Assembly (NCBI GenBank): GCA_026418015.1
Contig: JAOACE010000001.1
Span: 25,676 to 89,675, forward strand
DNA length: 64,000 nt
Reading direction: 5' to 3'
Source: Leptospiraceae bacterium
Lineage (GTDB): Bacteria > Spirochaetota > Leptospiria > Leptospirales > Leptonemataceae
Every line of letters begins with the position of its first letter. The stretch's first letter is position 1. The position numbers and the translations under genes are program-made. Of this stretch, positions 28,966-38,035 are shown in pieces. Below the pieces are notes generated by a model that saw nothing but the letters and a program-made list of their open reading frames with translations, did no database searches and was not told the origin of the DNA.

Positions 28966-30570
28966 ATGAATTCCTATTTCGAAGAAATCCAAAAGCGACG
29001 TTCTTTTGCAATCATTGCACATCCTGATGCTGGTAAAACCACTTTAACAGAAAAACTTTTACTCTATGGTGGTGCAATCCAACTTGCTGGCCATGTTAGA
29101 GCCAAAAAGGATCGAAAAAAAACCCAATCCGACTGGATGAAGTTAGAACAAGAAAGAGGAATTTCTATCACTACTTCTGCCATGCAATTTGAATACAATG
29201 GATATATTTTAAACTTATTAGATACACCAGGACACGAAGATTTTTCCGAAGATACATACAGAACATTGATGGCAGTAGACTGCGCAATTATGCTCTTAGA
29301 TGGAGCCAAAGGGGTAGAAGCACAAACAATTAAGTTATTCCATATTTGTAGGCAAAGAAATATACCAATTGTTACATTTATCAACAAAATGGATCTTCCA
29401 GCAAAGGATCCTTTTGAGTTATTGGACGAAGTGGAAAAAGTCTTAGGAATCTCTACTGTTCCTATCCTTTGGCCCATAGGTTCGGGAAAAGATTTTCGCG
29501 GTGTTTATCATATAAAAGAAAATAAGGTTTACTTGTACGAAAAAACTGTTGGCGGTTCTTACAAAGCTCCTGTGCAAGTAAAAAGTTATACAGATCAAGA
29601 TTTTATCGACCAAATCGATCCAGAAATCTACCATAGCTTTAAAGAAGGGATCGAAATCACCTCTCAATTATTACCAGAATTCGATCTAGAAGCTTTTCGC
29701 AAAGGGCAGATGACTCCTGTTTATTTTGGTAGTGCCTTAACCAATTTTGGTATTGAACTATTTCTGAACGAATTTATTCAAATTGCACCACCTCCAACTT
29801 CAATGAAGTTAGCCGACGGAAACGAAATTCAAATCCAACCAAATCGCTTTATTGGGTTTATTTTTAAACTTCAAGCAAATATGAACAAAGCCCATAGAGA
29901 TAGAGTGGCATTTATTCGTATCGCTTCTGGAAAGTTCGAAAGAGGGATGGATGTACAAATTGCTTTTAAGAAAAAGAATGTTAAGCTATCCAGTCCTGTT
30001 TCTTTTTTTGGTCAAAAACGTTCTACTATTGACGAAGCATATCCAGGAGACATCATTGGTTTAATCAATCCGGGTATTTTTCAGATAGGAGATGTGCTAT
30101 ATACTGGAGAAGAGCCGCAAATAATTCCTTTACCACAATTTGCACCAGAACTTTTTGCTAGAATTATTCCCACAGATACCTCTAAAATGAAAGGTTTTCG
30201 TAAAGGTGTTAAGGAATTAGCAGAAGAAGGTGTTATACAAATCTTTTTCTTACAAGATGGTTCAACCATTATTGGAGCAATTGGAGAGTTGCAATTCGAA
30301 GTCTTCCAAGCACGTTTACTCGACGAATACAATGCTCCATGTAGAATCGAAAAAATGCCATTTGAATGTTCTAGATGGATCTTAGAAGAACACAAAGATA
30401 AATTTAGTAGTTATGATTTAATTGTAAAAGATATTTATGACAACTATGTTGTTTTATTCAAAAGCAATTATAGAATGCAGAGCTTTCAAAAAGAAAATCC
30501 TAATGTACCTCTATTCGAATCTGTATTAGAGCTAAGAAAATACAAAGAATCTTTGACAAAATCAGGCTAA
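28966..30570 (+). CDS. prfC: peptide chain release factor 3
   Basis: A 534-residue translational GTPase that recycles RF1 and RF2 after peptide release. The G1 box is AHPDAGKTTLTEKLL (about residues 18-32), the switch II DTPGHEDFSEDTYRTLM, and G4 NKMD. EF-G-like domain II and the RF3-type C-terminal domain (QFAPELFARIIPTDTSKMK) follow. Length equals that of known RF3. It converges with the 167-residue gene on the other strand, overlapping by nine bases. Confidence 0.95.
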   Translation: MNSYFEEIQKRRSFAIIAHPDAGKTTLTEKLLLYGGAIQLAGHVRAKKDRKKTQSDWMKLEQERGISITTSAMQFEYNGYILNLLDTPGHEDFSEDTYRTLMAVDCAIMLLDGAKGVEAQTIKLFHICRQRNIPIVTFINKMDLPAKDPFELLDEVEKVLGISTVPILWPIGSGKDFRGVYHIKENKVYLYEKTVGGSYKAPVQVKSYTDQDFIDQIDPEIYHSFKEGIEITSQLLPEFDLEAFRKGQMTPVYFGSALTNFGIELFLNEFIQIAPPPTSMKLADGNEIQIQPNRFIGFIFKLQANMNKAHRDRVAFIRIASGKFERGMDVQIAFKKKNVKLSSPVSFFGQKRSTIDEAYPGDIIGLINPGIFQIGDVLYTGEEPQIIPLPQFAPELFARIIPTDTSKMKGFRKGVKELAEEGVIQIFFLQDGSTIIGAIGELQFEVFQARLLDEYNAPCRIEKMPFECSRWILEEHKDKFSSYDLIVKDIYDNYVVLFKSNYRMQSFQKENPNVPLFESVLELRKYKESLTKSG

Positions 30571-31065
30571 TTCTTGTAAAAATTGAATGAATTGATTTCT
30601 GTATGTAAGGATTTCTGTGGTAGTTAAAGGGTAATTTTTTTTATAAATTTCTATCAATTGTTGTCTTTCCATAAGGGTAAAAAATTGAAAGAGCTCTATC
30701 AACATGTTTTTACTAAGGCTTCGTAAGATAACAAAAATCTTTTTGTTGGTTTGTTCGCTTTTTTCCCAATACCATTTTCTTAGGATGTCGGCAGAAGCTT
30801 GCAGGTTTGATTTTACTAAAAGTTCCATCATTTCTTTTAGTTGATCTCGATCGCTTTTTTTTGCACCAGGAGGAGTTTCTTTGGGTATGGAAGTATTTTG
30901 CAACTGTTTAGAAGGATTTTTTTTTGCATTTAATTCTTCGATTCTAGGGAATTGATATGGTTTTACAATTTTTGCGTTGCTTTGGATCTTTTCCGAAACA
31001 TTTTTTTTTGCATTGTAAGTAAAATCTGCTTTTTTAAACTCTCTTTCGGGTATCCAATCCTTCAT
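30562..31065 (-). CDS. hypothetical protein with FliF/FliG-like C-terminal helices
   Basis: A 167-residue cytoplasmic protein. Residues 1-75 are basic, proline-rich and probably disordered. Residues 76-167 are helical. A stretch of KEMMELLVKSNLQASADILRKW resembles the extreme C-terminal FliG-binding tail of FliF, and the following LSKNMLIELFQFFTLMERQQ resembles a FliG-type helix pair. The similarity is by eye and weak. No other flagellar gene lies in the window. A spirochaete flagellar accessory role is possible but not shown. Confidence 0.5.
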   Translation of the reverse strand: MKDWIPEREFKKADFTYNAKKNVSEKIQSNAKIVKPYQFPRIEELNAKKNPSKQLQNTSIPKETPPGAKKSDRDQLKEMMELLVKSNLQASADILRKWYWEKSEQTNKKIFVILRSLSKNMLIELFQFFTLMERQQLIEIYKKNYPLTTTEILTYRNQFIQFLQELA

Positions 31066-31103
31066 CAGAAATAAGATAATTTCATGATTTTATTATGTCA
31101 AGA

Positions 31104-32081
31104 CTATATAAAATCATGATCAATAATTTCAAAACCTAAACGATAAGCATACTGGACTACTTCTTTATATTCTTCTTTTGTAATTGTACGATAGATTTCT
31201 TTATAAATATCTGGCCTTAGAAGCACCTTTGCATAAGGCCTATATTGAGACATTAAATTTAAATAAATCCTCTTAGAGATGTTAGCCAAAAAATCTAAAA
31301 TCTTTTTCGACTCTTCTACAAATCCTGGCATGATCAAATGACGAACGATTAATCCCCTTTTTGCTAACCCAAATTCGTCTAATTGTATATCCCCCACTTG
31401 TCGATACATTTCTATTATCGCATTCTTTGCAAATTCGGGATAACGTTCATTTTTTAAATAACGTCGCGAAAATTCCTCACTCCAAAATTTAAAATCCGGC
31501 ATGTATATATCAATGATTCCATCCAAAATCTTTAATGTTTCTAAACTAGAAAAAGCATTAGAATTATAAACGATCGGTAATTTTAATCCCATGGGTATAG
31601 CTTTATCTATTGCAAGAAGGATTTGAGGAACCACATGATCTGGGCTTACCAAATTTATGTTATGCACACCGCGATTTTGTAGTTCTATCATAACCTTTGC
31701 TAACTCTTCGGAATCTAATTCCACTGCATCAGGGTCATCATTTTGGCTAATATCAAAATTTTGACAAAATACACACCTTAAATTACACATATTAAAAAAA
31801 ATTGTTCCACTACCATTCCAACCTCTTAGAATCTCTTCTTCTCCAAAGTGTGCAAAAAAAGAAGAAACCTTTACTTTTTCTCCAATGCGGCAATATCCTA
31901 AATCTTCGAAACGATTTACATTACATTCCTGTGGACAGGTTGTACAATCTTTCAGGATTTTTTGAGCCCATTGTAATTTTCTTTTAAACTCATTAGGATA
32001 CTTTTCGTATAGTAGTTGATAAGCTGGTATAAAAGAAGACGAAGATATAAGATTTGCATTTACAAATTTGTTCAAAGACAT
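31104..32081 (-). CDS. radical SAM protein, PflA-like family
   Basis: A 325-residue radical SAM enzyme. The N-terminal region has a cysteine cluster, CTTCPQECNVNR with GYCRIG (about residues 46-71), typical of the putative pyruvate-formate-lyase-activating-like family. The [4Fe-4S] SAM motif is CNLRCVFCQN (CX3CX2C, about residues 98-107), with GSGTIFF just before. A TIM-barrel core follows. The substrate is unknown; some relatives pair with AMMECR1 and MEMO partners, none of which is nearby. A divergent paralogue lies about 100 bp upstream on the same strand. Confidence 0.85.
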   Translation of the reverse strand: MSLNKFVNANLISSSSFIPAYQLLYEKYPNEFKRKLQWAQKILKDCTTCPQECNVNRFEDLGYCRIGEKVKVSSFFAHFGEEEILRGWNGSGTIFFNMCNLRCVFCQNFDISQNDDPDAVELDSEELAKVMIELQNRGVHNINLVSPDHVVPQILLAIDKAIPMGLKLPIVYNSNAFSSLETLKILDGIIDIYMPDFKFWSEEFSRRYLKNERYPEFAKNAIIEMYRQVGDIQLDEFGLAKRGLIVRHLIMPGFVEESKKILDFLANISKRIYLNLMSQYRPYAKVLLRPDIYKEIYRTITKEEYKEVVQYAYRLGFEIIDHDFI

Positions 32082-32183
32082 ACAAAAAAATTAAGCCGAC
32101 TTAAATCTCAAATGTCAAACTATATTTAAACAATTTACAAATTTTTTTTAATATCAATATTAAATACAATAAAATATTGATAT

Positions 32184-33086
32184 TTATTCTAAAAAGATCC
32201 AGGAAAAGCCGCAACTTTGGGCATATTCAAAAATGGTTCGAACTTCTTCTTGATTGGGAAGTTGATTTATATCTTGATAAATTCCTTTTTTTGGGACAAT
32301 TCCAGAAGGAACATATTTCGAAGAAATCCATATACCTATATTTAACGAAACAGCTTTTAAAAAGTCCAAAATCTCGTAATATTCCTTATAAAGATTTGGT
32401 AAAACGAGCAGTCGAACCACTAATCCTTTTTGAAGGGTATCTTGTTTTAGTGCGATATCGCCTACTTGGTTGTACAATTCAAAAACTGTATCTTTGGCTA
32501 TTTCGGGATAATTTTCTTCTTTAAGGTATTTGCGAGATAAATCCGAAGAAATAAATTTAAAATCCATGAGGTAGATTTGTATTAAATCTCTTAAAAAATG
32601 AATTGTAGGTCGAAAAGCAAATCCATTCGACTCGAAGATAATAGGTATCTTTAAGTTTCCATATTTTTTGATTGCATAAGTGATTGCAAATAAGGTATGA
32701 GGTATTAAATGATCTACATTTATAAGATGGATGGCTTTAACCTCATCATTCAGAAAATAATGATAAATCAACTCTCCATATTCCTCCAAAGAAATTTTTC
32801 CGTTAGAATCTAAATAATTTTCGTGGTGTAATGCATAATCATAACAATATACACATCGAAGATTACAATGCCGAAAATAAACCTTAGCTATTTTTTTATC
32901 CTTAGAAAAAAATTGATTATCTTCTGTTATATTAGCACTAATAAGTTTAGGATAAATTCCTGTATGACAATAAGTACTATCGCTACTCCAACGATTGATA
33001 TGGCAATAGCGATAGCATCCAACACAATCTGTGGGTATTTTTAAAGCTTCTTCTAATCGTATTTCTAAATCTTCAAGGAAATTCAC
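32184..33086 (-). CDS. radical SAM protein, divergent paralogue of neighbour
   Basis: A 300-residue radical SAM protein sharing domain order with the gene just downstream: a cysteine cluster CVGCYRYCHINRW...YCHTGIY (about residues 21-43), and the cluster motif CNLRCVYCYDYA (about 74-85). Later blocks (INVDHLIPHTLFAI, IPIIFESNGFAF, IYLMDFKF, YLKEENYPEIAK) match equivalent ones in the paralogue. Lacking the SGSGTIFF lead-in and differing in the cysteine cluster, it has clearly diverged. The pair looks like an old tandem duplication with separate roles. Confidence 0.82.
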   Translation of the reverse strand: MNFLEDLEIRLEEALKIPTDCVGCYRYCHINRWSSDSTYCHTGIYPKLISANITEDNQFFSKDKKIAKVYFRHCNLRCVYCYDYALHHENYLDSNGKISLEEYGELIYHYFLNDEVKAIHLINVDHLIPHTLFAITYAIKKYGNLKIPIIFESNGFAFRPTIHFLRDLIQIYLMDFKFISSDLSRKYLKEENYPEIAKDTVFELYNQVGDIALKQDTLQKGLVVRLLVLPNLYKEYYEILDFLKAVSLNIGIWISSKYVPSGIVPKKGIYQDINQLPNQEEVRTIFEYAQSCGFSWIFLE

Positions 33087-33128
33087 GAAATGATTTTAAT
33101 TCTTAATATCAAGAAAATCAACTCTTTT

Positions 33129-33734
33129 TTAAATTAAAGTCTTTTTAAAATCTTCTTTTACTGCTTGCAGCTGTTCTTCGTTTAAATAACCTGTAAAATA
33201 ATAGGCTGGATGAGTAACTTTTATGCCAGCTCGTTTTGTTTTCAGAAATTCTTCTTGTTGTCTTTCGTTGAGTCGAAACGTAATATATTGCACAGAGGAT
33301 ATGCGCTCGCGATTGAATTGTTTATCATCGAATATTCCAGCAATTTCTTCTATTGTGCCATCAGATTTTTCGTAGATTAAATAAAGAGAATTTTCTAATC
33401 CAACTAATTCTTTTAATTTATACTTTCTGTAAACTTCGTCGTCAATTTCTATAAGTAAGGTTACCTTGATCTCTCCTCTATCTGGCGCTAATTGATTGTA
33501 GGTTTCAAGTTCATGTAAAATAGCATCTTTTTCTGTTATTCCTTCTGCTCTCAACATTTCTTGGATTTGATACCATACAGTATCTTTATTCTCGAACAAA
33601 AAGGTAAAAAGATTTCCTAAATGAAAGCGACGCGGAGCTTTGATCTGAAATATTCTTTCTCTTATTTGTGGTCTTTTTTGTGTGTATTCTTCGTTTGATA
33701 ATAATTCTTCCATTGATACTTTATGGCTCATCAT
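33129..33734 (-). CDS. DUF3501 family protein
   Basis: A 201-residue protein of the DUF3501 family. Typical parts are RRFHLGNLFTFLFENKDTV (about residues 35-53), the ELETYNQLAPDRGEIKVTLLIE block and the C-terminal FYLNEEQ-like region (GYLNEEQLQAVKEDFKK). It starts at a doubled ATG preceded by a strong AAGGAGGT. DUF3501 genes commonly follow rubrerythrin and a CCG-domain Fe-S oxidoreductase, as here; the three probably form an oxidative-stress operon. Biochemical function is unknown. Confidence 0.88.
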   Translation of the reverse strand: MMSHKVSMEELLSNEEYTQKRPQIRERIFQIKAPRRFHLGNLFTFLFENKDTVWYQIQEMLRAEGITEKDAILHELETYNQLAPDRGEIKVTLLIEIDDEVYRKYKLKELVGLENSLYLIYEKSDGTIEEIAGIFDDKQFNRERISSVQYITFRLNERQQEEFLKTKRAGIKVTHPAYYFTGYLNEEQLQAVKEDFKKTLI

Positions 33735-33746
33735 CGACCTCCTTTT

Positions 33747-35111
33747 TTATAAGTTTTTGGAAAAACCACCTTCCTCTTTGGATTTGTATGCTCTTGCCAA
33801 AATTTGTATAGGATGCATTGGTAATTCTTTTAATTCTGCTCCTTGTTTGATCTGAATTGCAGCCAAGGGACAATCTGTTGCAACAAAATGAGCATTCTTT
33901 TGTTTTATTTGTTCGAAGGCTTTTTTGCCACATTGTAGACTTTCTTCGAAATGTTCTTTTTTCATCGACCATGTTCCATCATGCCCACTACATTCTGCAA
34001 CAAAAGCGATCTGAGTATTGGGTATTAATCGAATTAAATCGCGTGCGGGAAATCCTTTCCACTGTGCACGTAGATGACAAGGTGCATGGTATGCTATCAC
34101 TTCTGGTGTACTTTTAAAATCCTTGTTAAATTTTTCTTGTTTTTTAAGTTCCATCAGATATTCATGCAGATCTCTTGTTGCATCGGAAATAGCCTTTGCT
34201 TTTTTTGTCCATTCTTCCACTTCTTGGGGCGTTTGACCTAACATACCTGCATAGAGAGGATATTCATGTTTTAAAGTCATGGAGCATGTGGGGTTTATCA
34301 CAAGGATTTTATAACCTTTTTCTACATATGGTAGTAAGTTTTCAATGTTGGAACGAATTTTTTTGAGGGCAAAAGAAAGATCTCCAGTGTTAAGTCCGGG
34401 CATTCCACAACAATTTTGTTTGGGATGTTCCACATCACATTGATTTTTTTCTAAGACAAAAACAGCATCTTTACCAATTTTGGGGTTATTATAATTTACA
34501 AAACAGGTAGAAAATAATACAACTTTATTAGGCAATTCTTGTTGTTTTTGTTTTTTGTATTTTTTAAACCACTGAGAAAAACTACTCAAATGGAATTCCG
34601 GCATAAGCTTTTTTCTGTGAATCCCTAAGATTTTTTCTATAATTACGCGATGAAAATTGCTTCGGAAAGAATAATTTACAATTTTAGAAATCAAACCTGT
34701 ATTAAGGATTCCAGCTAAATCTGCATTTTCTAGTATCTTATCACGAAAAGACACGCCCTTTTCTTTTGCTTTGATGTGAACACTTCTTTGCATTAACGCT
34801 GCAAAATTTAAGTTAAAAACATGATTATCTTTGTCTGTATAAGGACAATTTACATAACATAATTTACAATGATAACATTCTTCGATGATTTTATTTTTAT
34901 CTTCTTCGATGATTTTTGTTACATCGCCATTTGCATAACTATCGAGTGCTTTAAATAGTGTAGGAAAGGAATAGCAATAATTAAAGCACATCCTACAACC
35001 ATGACAAATATCAAAAGTACGTAGCAATTCTTGTTCTAAGGAACTCTTATCCCAATATTTAGGGTTTTTGGGATCGTATATAGCATTTTCTGTATTGTTT
35101 TGTTGGATCAT
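33747..35111 (-). CDS. Fe-S oxidoreductase, GlpC/HdrB-like (CCG domains)
   Basis: A 454-residue protein with two [4Fe-4S] clusters at the N-terminus (CHGCRMCFNYC at about residues 35-45 and CYHCKLCYVNCPY at about 77-89). Two cysteine-rich CCG domains follow, visible as NCCGMPGLNTGD (about 226-237), HAPCHLRAQ (about 343-351) and ECSGHDGTW (about 372-380). It belongs with GlpC and HdrB-type electron carriers. In the rubrerythrin/DUF3501 context it probably passes electrons to the peroxidase. A hairpin lies in the 46-bp gap after the rubrerythrin stop. Confidence 0.88.
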   Translation of the reverse strand: MIQQNNTENAIYDPKNPKYWDKSSLEQELLRTFDICHGCRMCFNYCYSFPTLFKALDSYANGDVTKIIEEDKNKIIEECYHCKLCYVNCPYTDKDNHVFNLNFAALMQRSVHIKAKEKGVSFRDKILENADLAGILNTGLISKIVNYSFRSNFHRVIIEKILGIHRKKLMPEFHLSSFSQWFKKYKKQKQQELPNKVVLFSTCFVNYNNPKIGKDAVFVLEKNQCDVEHPKQNCCGMPGLNTGDLSFALKKIRSNIENLLPYVEKGYKILVINPTCSMTLKHEYPLYAGMLGQTPQEVEEWTKKAKAISDATRDLHEYLMELKKQEKFNKDFKSTPEVIAYHAPCHLRAQWKGFPARDLIRLIPNTQIAFVAECSGHDGTWSMKKEHFEESLQCGKKAFEQIKQKNAHFVATDCPLAAIQIKQGAELKELPMHPIQILARAYKSKEEGGFSKNL

Positions 35112-35130
35112 AATATACTCCTATAAGAGA

Positions 35131-35153
35131 GAAAGGAGCCTTAAAGCTCCCTT
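35131..35153 (-). terminator. short hairpin in rubrerythrin-reductase gap
   Basis: GGAGC (35135-35139) pairs with GCTCC (35146-35150) around a 6-nt loop, directly after the rubrerythrin stop and before the reductase gene. On the minus strand only a weak U-rich run follows. It may be a partial terminator or processing site that lowers expression of the downstream two genes. Confidence 0.4.
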
Positions 35154-35157
35154 GTTT

Positions 35158-35577
35158 TTAGGATATACTTTTTAATGCTTGTTGAAACCTTCCTGCGTGA
35201 GATTTTTCTGCTTTTGCTAATGTTTCGAACCAATCAGCAATTTCTGGAAAACCTTCTTCTCTTGCAGTTTTTGCCATTCCTGGATACATATCTGTATATT
35301 CATAGGTTTCGCCAGCAACAGCACTTTTTAAGTTGTTAATCGTATCTCCAAATGCGAGATCAGTTGCTGGATCCCCAACTTGTTTTAGGTATTCTAAGTG
35401 ACCATGTGCATGACCAGTTTCTCCTTCCGCAGTATCGCGAAATAAACCAGCAATATCGGGATAACCTTCGATATCCGCGATCTTAGCGAAATACAAATAT
35501 CTTCTGTTTGCCATGGATTCACCCGCGAAAGCATGTTTTAAGTTTTCGTGTGTTTTTGTTCCTTTTAGTTTGGACAT
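35158..35577 (-). CDS. rubrerythrin (without rubredoxin domain)
   Basis: A 139-residue ferritin-like diiron protein. The family pattern is seen at residues 1-30 ([20 protein letters not shown], then NRRYLYFA) with an E-x-x-x-R-Y ligand stretch. Next come [15 protein letters not shown] (about 50-64) with [19 protein letters not shown], and [12 protein letters not shown] (about 120-131). It has no C-terminal rubredoxin domain, so it needs an outside electron donor, probably the CCG-domain reductase downstream. It likely reduces peroxide in the cytoplasm. AGGAGG precedes the ATG, and a perfect inverted repeat lies about 25 bp upstream. Confidence 0.92.
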   Translation of the reverse strand: MSKLKGTKTHENLKHAFAGESMANRRYLYFAKIADIEGYPDIAGLFRDTAEGETGHAHGHLEYLKQVGDPATDLAFGDTINNLKSAVAGETYEYTDMYPGMAKTAREEGFPEIADWFETLAKAEKSHAGRFQQALKSIS

Positions 35578-35602
35578 ATCTGCCTCCTGTGAATTTTAAA
35601 AA

Positions 35603-35620
35603 TATTCTATTTTTAGAATA
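35603..35620 (-). promoter_or_regulatory. inverted repeat upstream of rubrerythrin
   Basis: TATTCTA (35603-35609) and TAGAATA (35614-35620) form a perfect 7-bp inverted repeat with a 4-bp centre, 26 bp before the rubrerythrin ATG. Position, size and AT content suit a PerR/Fur-type operator. The assignment is inferred. Confidence 0.45.
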
Positions 35621-35720
35621 ATTTTAATCAAAAAAATGGCAATACTTTTTTGTTTTTTTCCCGAAAAAAAATATATTTTGAGACTAAATCTCATTTAAGA
35701 TTTTGCGAAATTTTCTAAAT

Positions 35721-35760
35721 TAAAACCCTGTGTTCTAATAGAATTTTATCCAGAACACAG
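35721..35760 (-). terminator. thrS terminator
   Basis: CTGTGTTCT (35728-35736) and AGAACACAG (35752-35760) form a perfect 9-bp stem about 18 bp after the thrS stop. On the minus strand the stem is followed by GGGTTTTAATTT. It is a probable Rho-independent terminator, separating thrS from rubrerythrin transcription. Confidence 0.7.
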
Positions 35761-35777
35761 AGTCTTGGAAGAATTTT

Positions 35778-37604
35778 TTAGGATGATTTAGGATTTTTTG
35801 TTTTTTCTTGGATTCTTTTAGTGCGAATTTCTTCTAAAATATATTGAACAAAATTTTCGATGTTCCATTCCTTTTGTTCACCTGTAAAATAATTTCGCAC
35901 ATTGATTTTTCGCGCAGATTTTTCTTTTTCTCCAATTACTAGCATATAAGGAATCTTCATTTTTTCTGCGTTTCGAATGCGTTTTGCTAATGTTTCTTCG
36001 ATTTCGATATGAACCCTCAATTTATGTTTTTTAAAAATATCTTGTAGTTCTAAACAATAATCTAAAAATACTTCGCTTACAGGCAAAATACGAATTTGTT
36101 CCGGAGCTAACCAGGTAGGAAATGCTCCAGCAAAATGTTCAATCAAAAACCCTACAAACCGTTCATGAGTTCCCAAGGGACTCCTATGAATACATACAGG
36201 TCTTTTAAACGAACCATCTTTATCGACATATTTTAAATCGAACTTTTCTGGCATAAATAAATCTAATTGACATGTACTTGCTGTAAAGACCTTGCCAATA
36301 GAACTCTTAATCTGAAAGTCAACCTTAGGTCCATAGAATGCTGCACCATCATGTTCTACTACATAATCCACACCAGAAATTTCCATTGCTTTACGTGTTA
36401 ATGCTTCTGCCTTTTGCCACATTTCTTCGTTGCCATGGTATTTGGTGTTTTTTGGGTTTCGCAGTGCTAATTCCATCCAATAATCTTTTATGCCTAATAT
36501 GTTGTAATAATATTTATGGAGCTCGATTACGCGAACAAATTCTTCGACAGCTTGTTCTTCTGTACAGTAAATATGAGCATCATTCATGGTCATAGATCGA
36601 ACACGCATTAAACCAAACAAAGCACCAGAATCTTCGTACCGATGGCATATACCATATTCTGCAAGTCTTAAAGGTAATTCTCGGTAACTTCTTGGTCTCA
36701 TTGCAAAAATGGTATGATGAAAAGGACAATTCATCGGTTTGATATAATATCTTTCGCCATCATCTAATTCCATCGGAGGAAACATATATTCTTTATAATG
36801 AGGTAGATGTTCACTCGTATAAAAAAGTTCTTCTTTTGTTATGATAGGTGTTGTAACACGTTGATAACCCCATTCTTCTTCGGTTTCTTTTGCCCATTTT
36901 TCCAACTCATCTTTGATAATATAACCCCTTGGAAGCCAAATGATTAAACCTGGTCCAATCTTTTCGGAAGTTGTATAGATTTCTAATTCTTGTCCTAATT
37001 TTCTATGATCTCGTCTTTTTGCTTCTTCGAGCATCTTTTCGTAGTTATCGAGCTCCTCTTGTGTGTCGAAAAGGAGTCCATAAATCCTCTGTAATTGGGG
37101 TCCATTTTTATCGCCTTTCCAGTATGCTCCCGAAACAGAAATTAGCTTAAATGCTCCAATTTCTCCTGTATGGTTTACATGAGGACCATTACACATATCG
37201 ATGAAAACTTCTTGCTTTCCATCTGGGGTAATGTTTTTATAAAAAGATAGTTCTTTTTCTCCCTGATTTTTTAGTTCGAGAGCCATTTCTACTTTAAAAT
37301 CTTCTCCTAGTGATTTTAGATATTCAATGGCTTCGTCAATTGGCATGTAGAAACGAACAAATTTTTGTCTTTGTTTTACGATATGTTTCATTCTTTTTTC
37401 TAATTCTTTGAGTTCTTCTTCTTTTAATGGTGGATCTACTTGAACATCATAAAAAAAACCATTTTCTGTATCTGGTCCAATGGCTAATTTAACATTATTA
37501 CGTATTTGTTTTAATGCCTGAGCCAAAACATGAGCAGCACTATGCCTTTTAGTGGATACAGGAATTCGTTCTTTTCCTGTTCTTTCTTGTAATTCTTGTT
37601 TCAT
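35778..37604 (-). CDS. thrS: threonyl-tRNA synthetase lacking TGS domain
   Basis: A 608-residue class II synthetase that charges tRNA-Thr. The editing domain begins almost at once with RHSAAHVLAQAL (about residues 19-30), preceding the CNGPH element. Catalytic motifs include PMNCPFHHTIF (about 297-307), RYEDSGALFGLMRVR (motif 2) and HRSPLGTHERFVGFLIEH (motif 3). The C-terminal anticodon-binding domain is present. Ordinary bacterial ThrS is about 640 residues with a roughly 60-residue TGS domain ahead of the editing domain; this protein has none. AGGAGT precedes the ATG, so the short start is credible, and no in-frame homologous region is evident upstream. Confidence 0.95.
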   Translation of the reverse strand: MKQELQERTGKERIPVSTKRHSAAHVLAQALKQIRNNVKLAIGPDTENGFFYDVQVDPPLKEEELKELEKRMKHIVKQRQKFVRFYMPIDEAIEYLKSLGEDFKVEMALELKNQGEKELSFYKNITPDGKQEVFIDMCNGPHVNHTGEIGAFKLISVSGAYWKGDKNGPQLQRIYGLLFDTQEELDNYEKMLEEAKRRDHRKLGQELEIYTTSEKIGPGLIIWLPRGYIIKDELEKWAKETEEEWGYQRVTTPIITKEELFYTSEHLPHYKEYMFPPMELDDGERYYIKPMNCPFHHTIFAMRPRSYRELPLRLAEYGICHRYEDSGALFGLMRVRSMTMNDAHIYCTEEQAVEEFVRVIELHKYYYNILGIKDYWMELALRNPKNTKYHGNEEMWQKAEALTRKAMEISGVDYVVEHDGAAFYGPKVDFQIKSSIGKVFTASTCQLDLFMPEKFDLKYVDKDGSFKRPVCIHRSPLGTHERFVGFLIEHFAGAFPTWLAPEQIRILPVSEVFLDYCLELQDIFKKHKLRVHIEIEETLAKRIRNAEKMKIPYMLVIGEKEKSARKINVRNYFTGEQKEWNIENFVQYILEEIRTKRIQEKTKNPKSS

Positions 37605-38035
37605 TATTGGACTCCTGTTAAACTATTTATACAGAAATAATTATACGAAAAAAATATCAATATCGATAATTTTTTTTGATTTTTGTTTGTAAATGGAATT
37701 TTAAATTTTATTCTAAAAGCATAGCATTTTGAATACTCAAAAAAGAAAGTTCTAATAATGATTATTTTTAATCACTTTAATTATTAATTCACTAATTTTG
37801 TTTATTTTTCTATTTTATAATTGCTTAATTTAAATCATTTTTTATATATTTATGATTAATTATAATCATATATTTTGATTTAATATGATTATTTTTATTC
37901 ATATTTTATTTATAGTTCATATATTGCTTATTTTTGTTTATTTTATTTAATATTTTGATTTATTTTAATCACTTTAAATTTATAAAACAACAATCATTTT
38001 TGGTATTTCTTGAGAAAATTAATAGAAGGATGAGC
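37605..38035. other. AT-rich intergenic gap
   Basis: A 430-bp gap of exceptionally high A+T with no gene that I can support. It contains imperfect repeats of TTTTGATTTA-type and AATCACTTTAA elements (the latter at about 37769 and 37968) and a palindrome-like ATGATTA-ATTA-TAATCAT near 37852. The end nearest thrS holds its promoter and Shine-Dalgarno. Confidence 0.5.
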
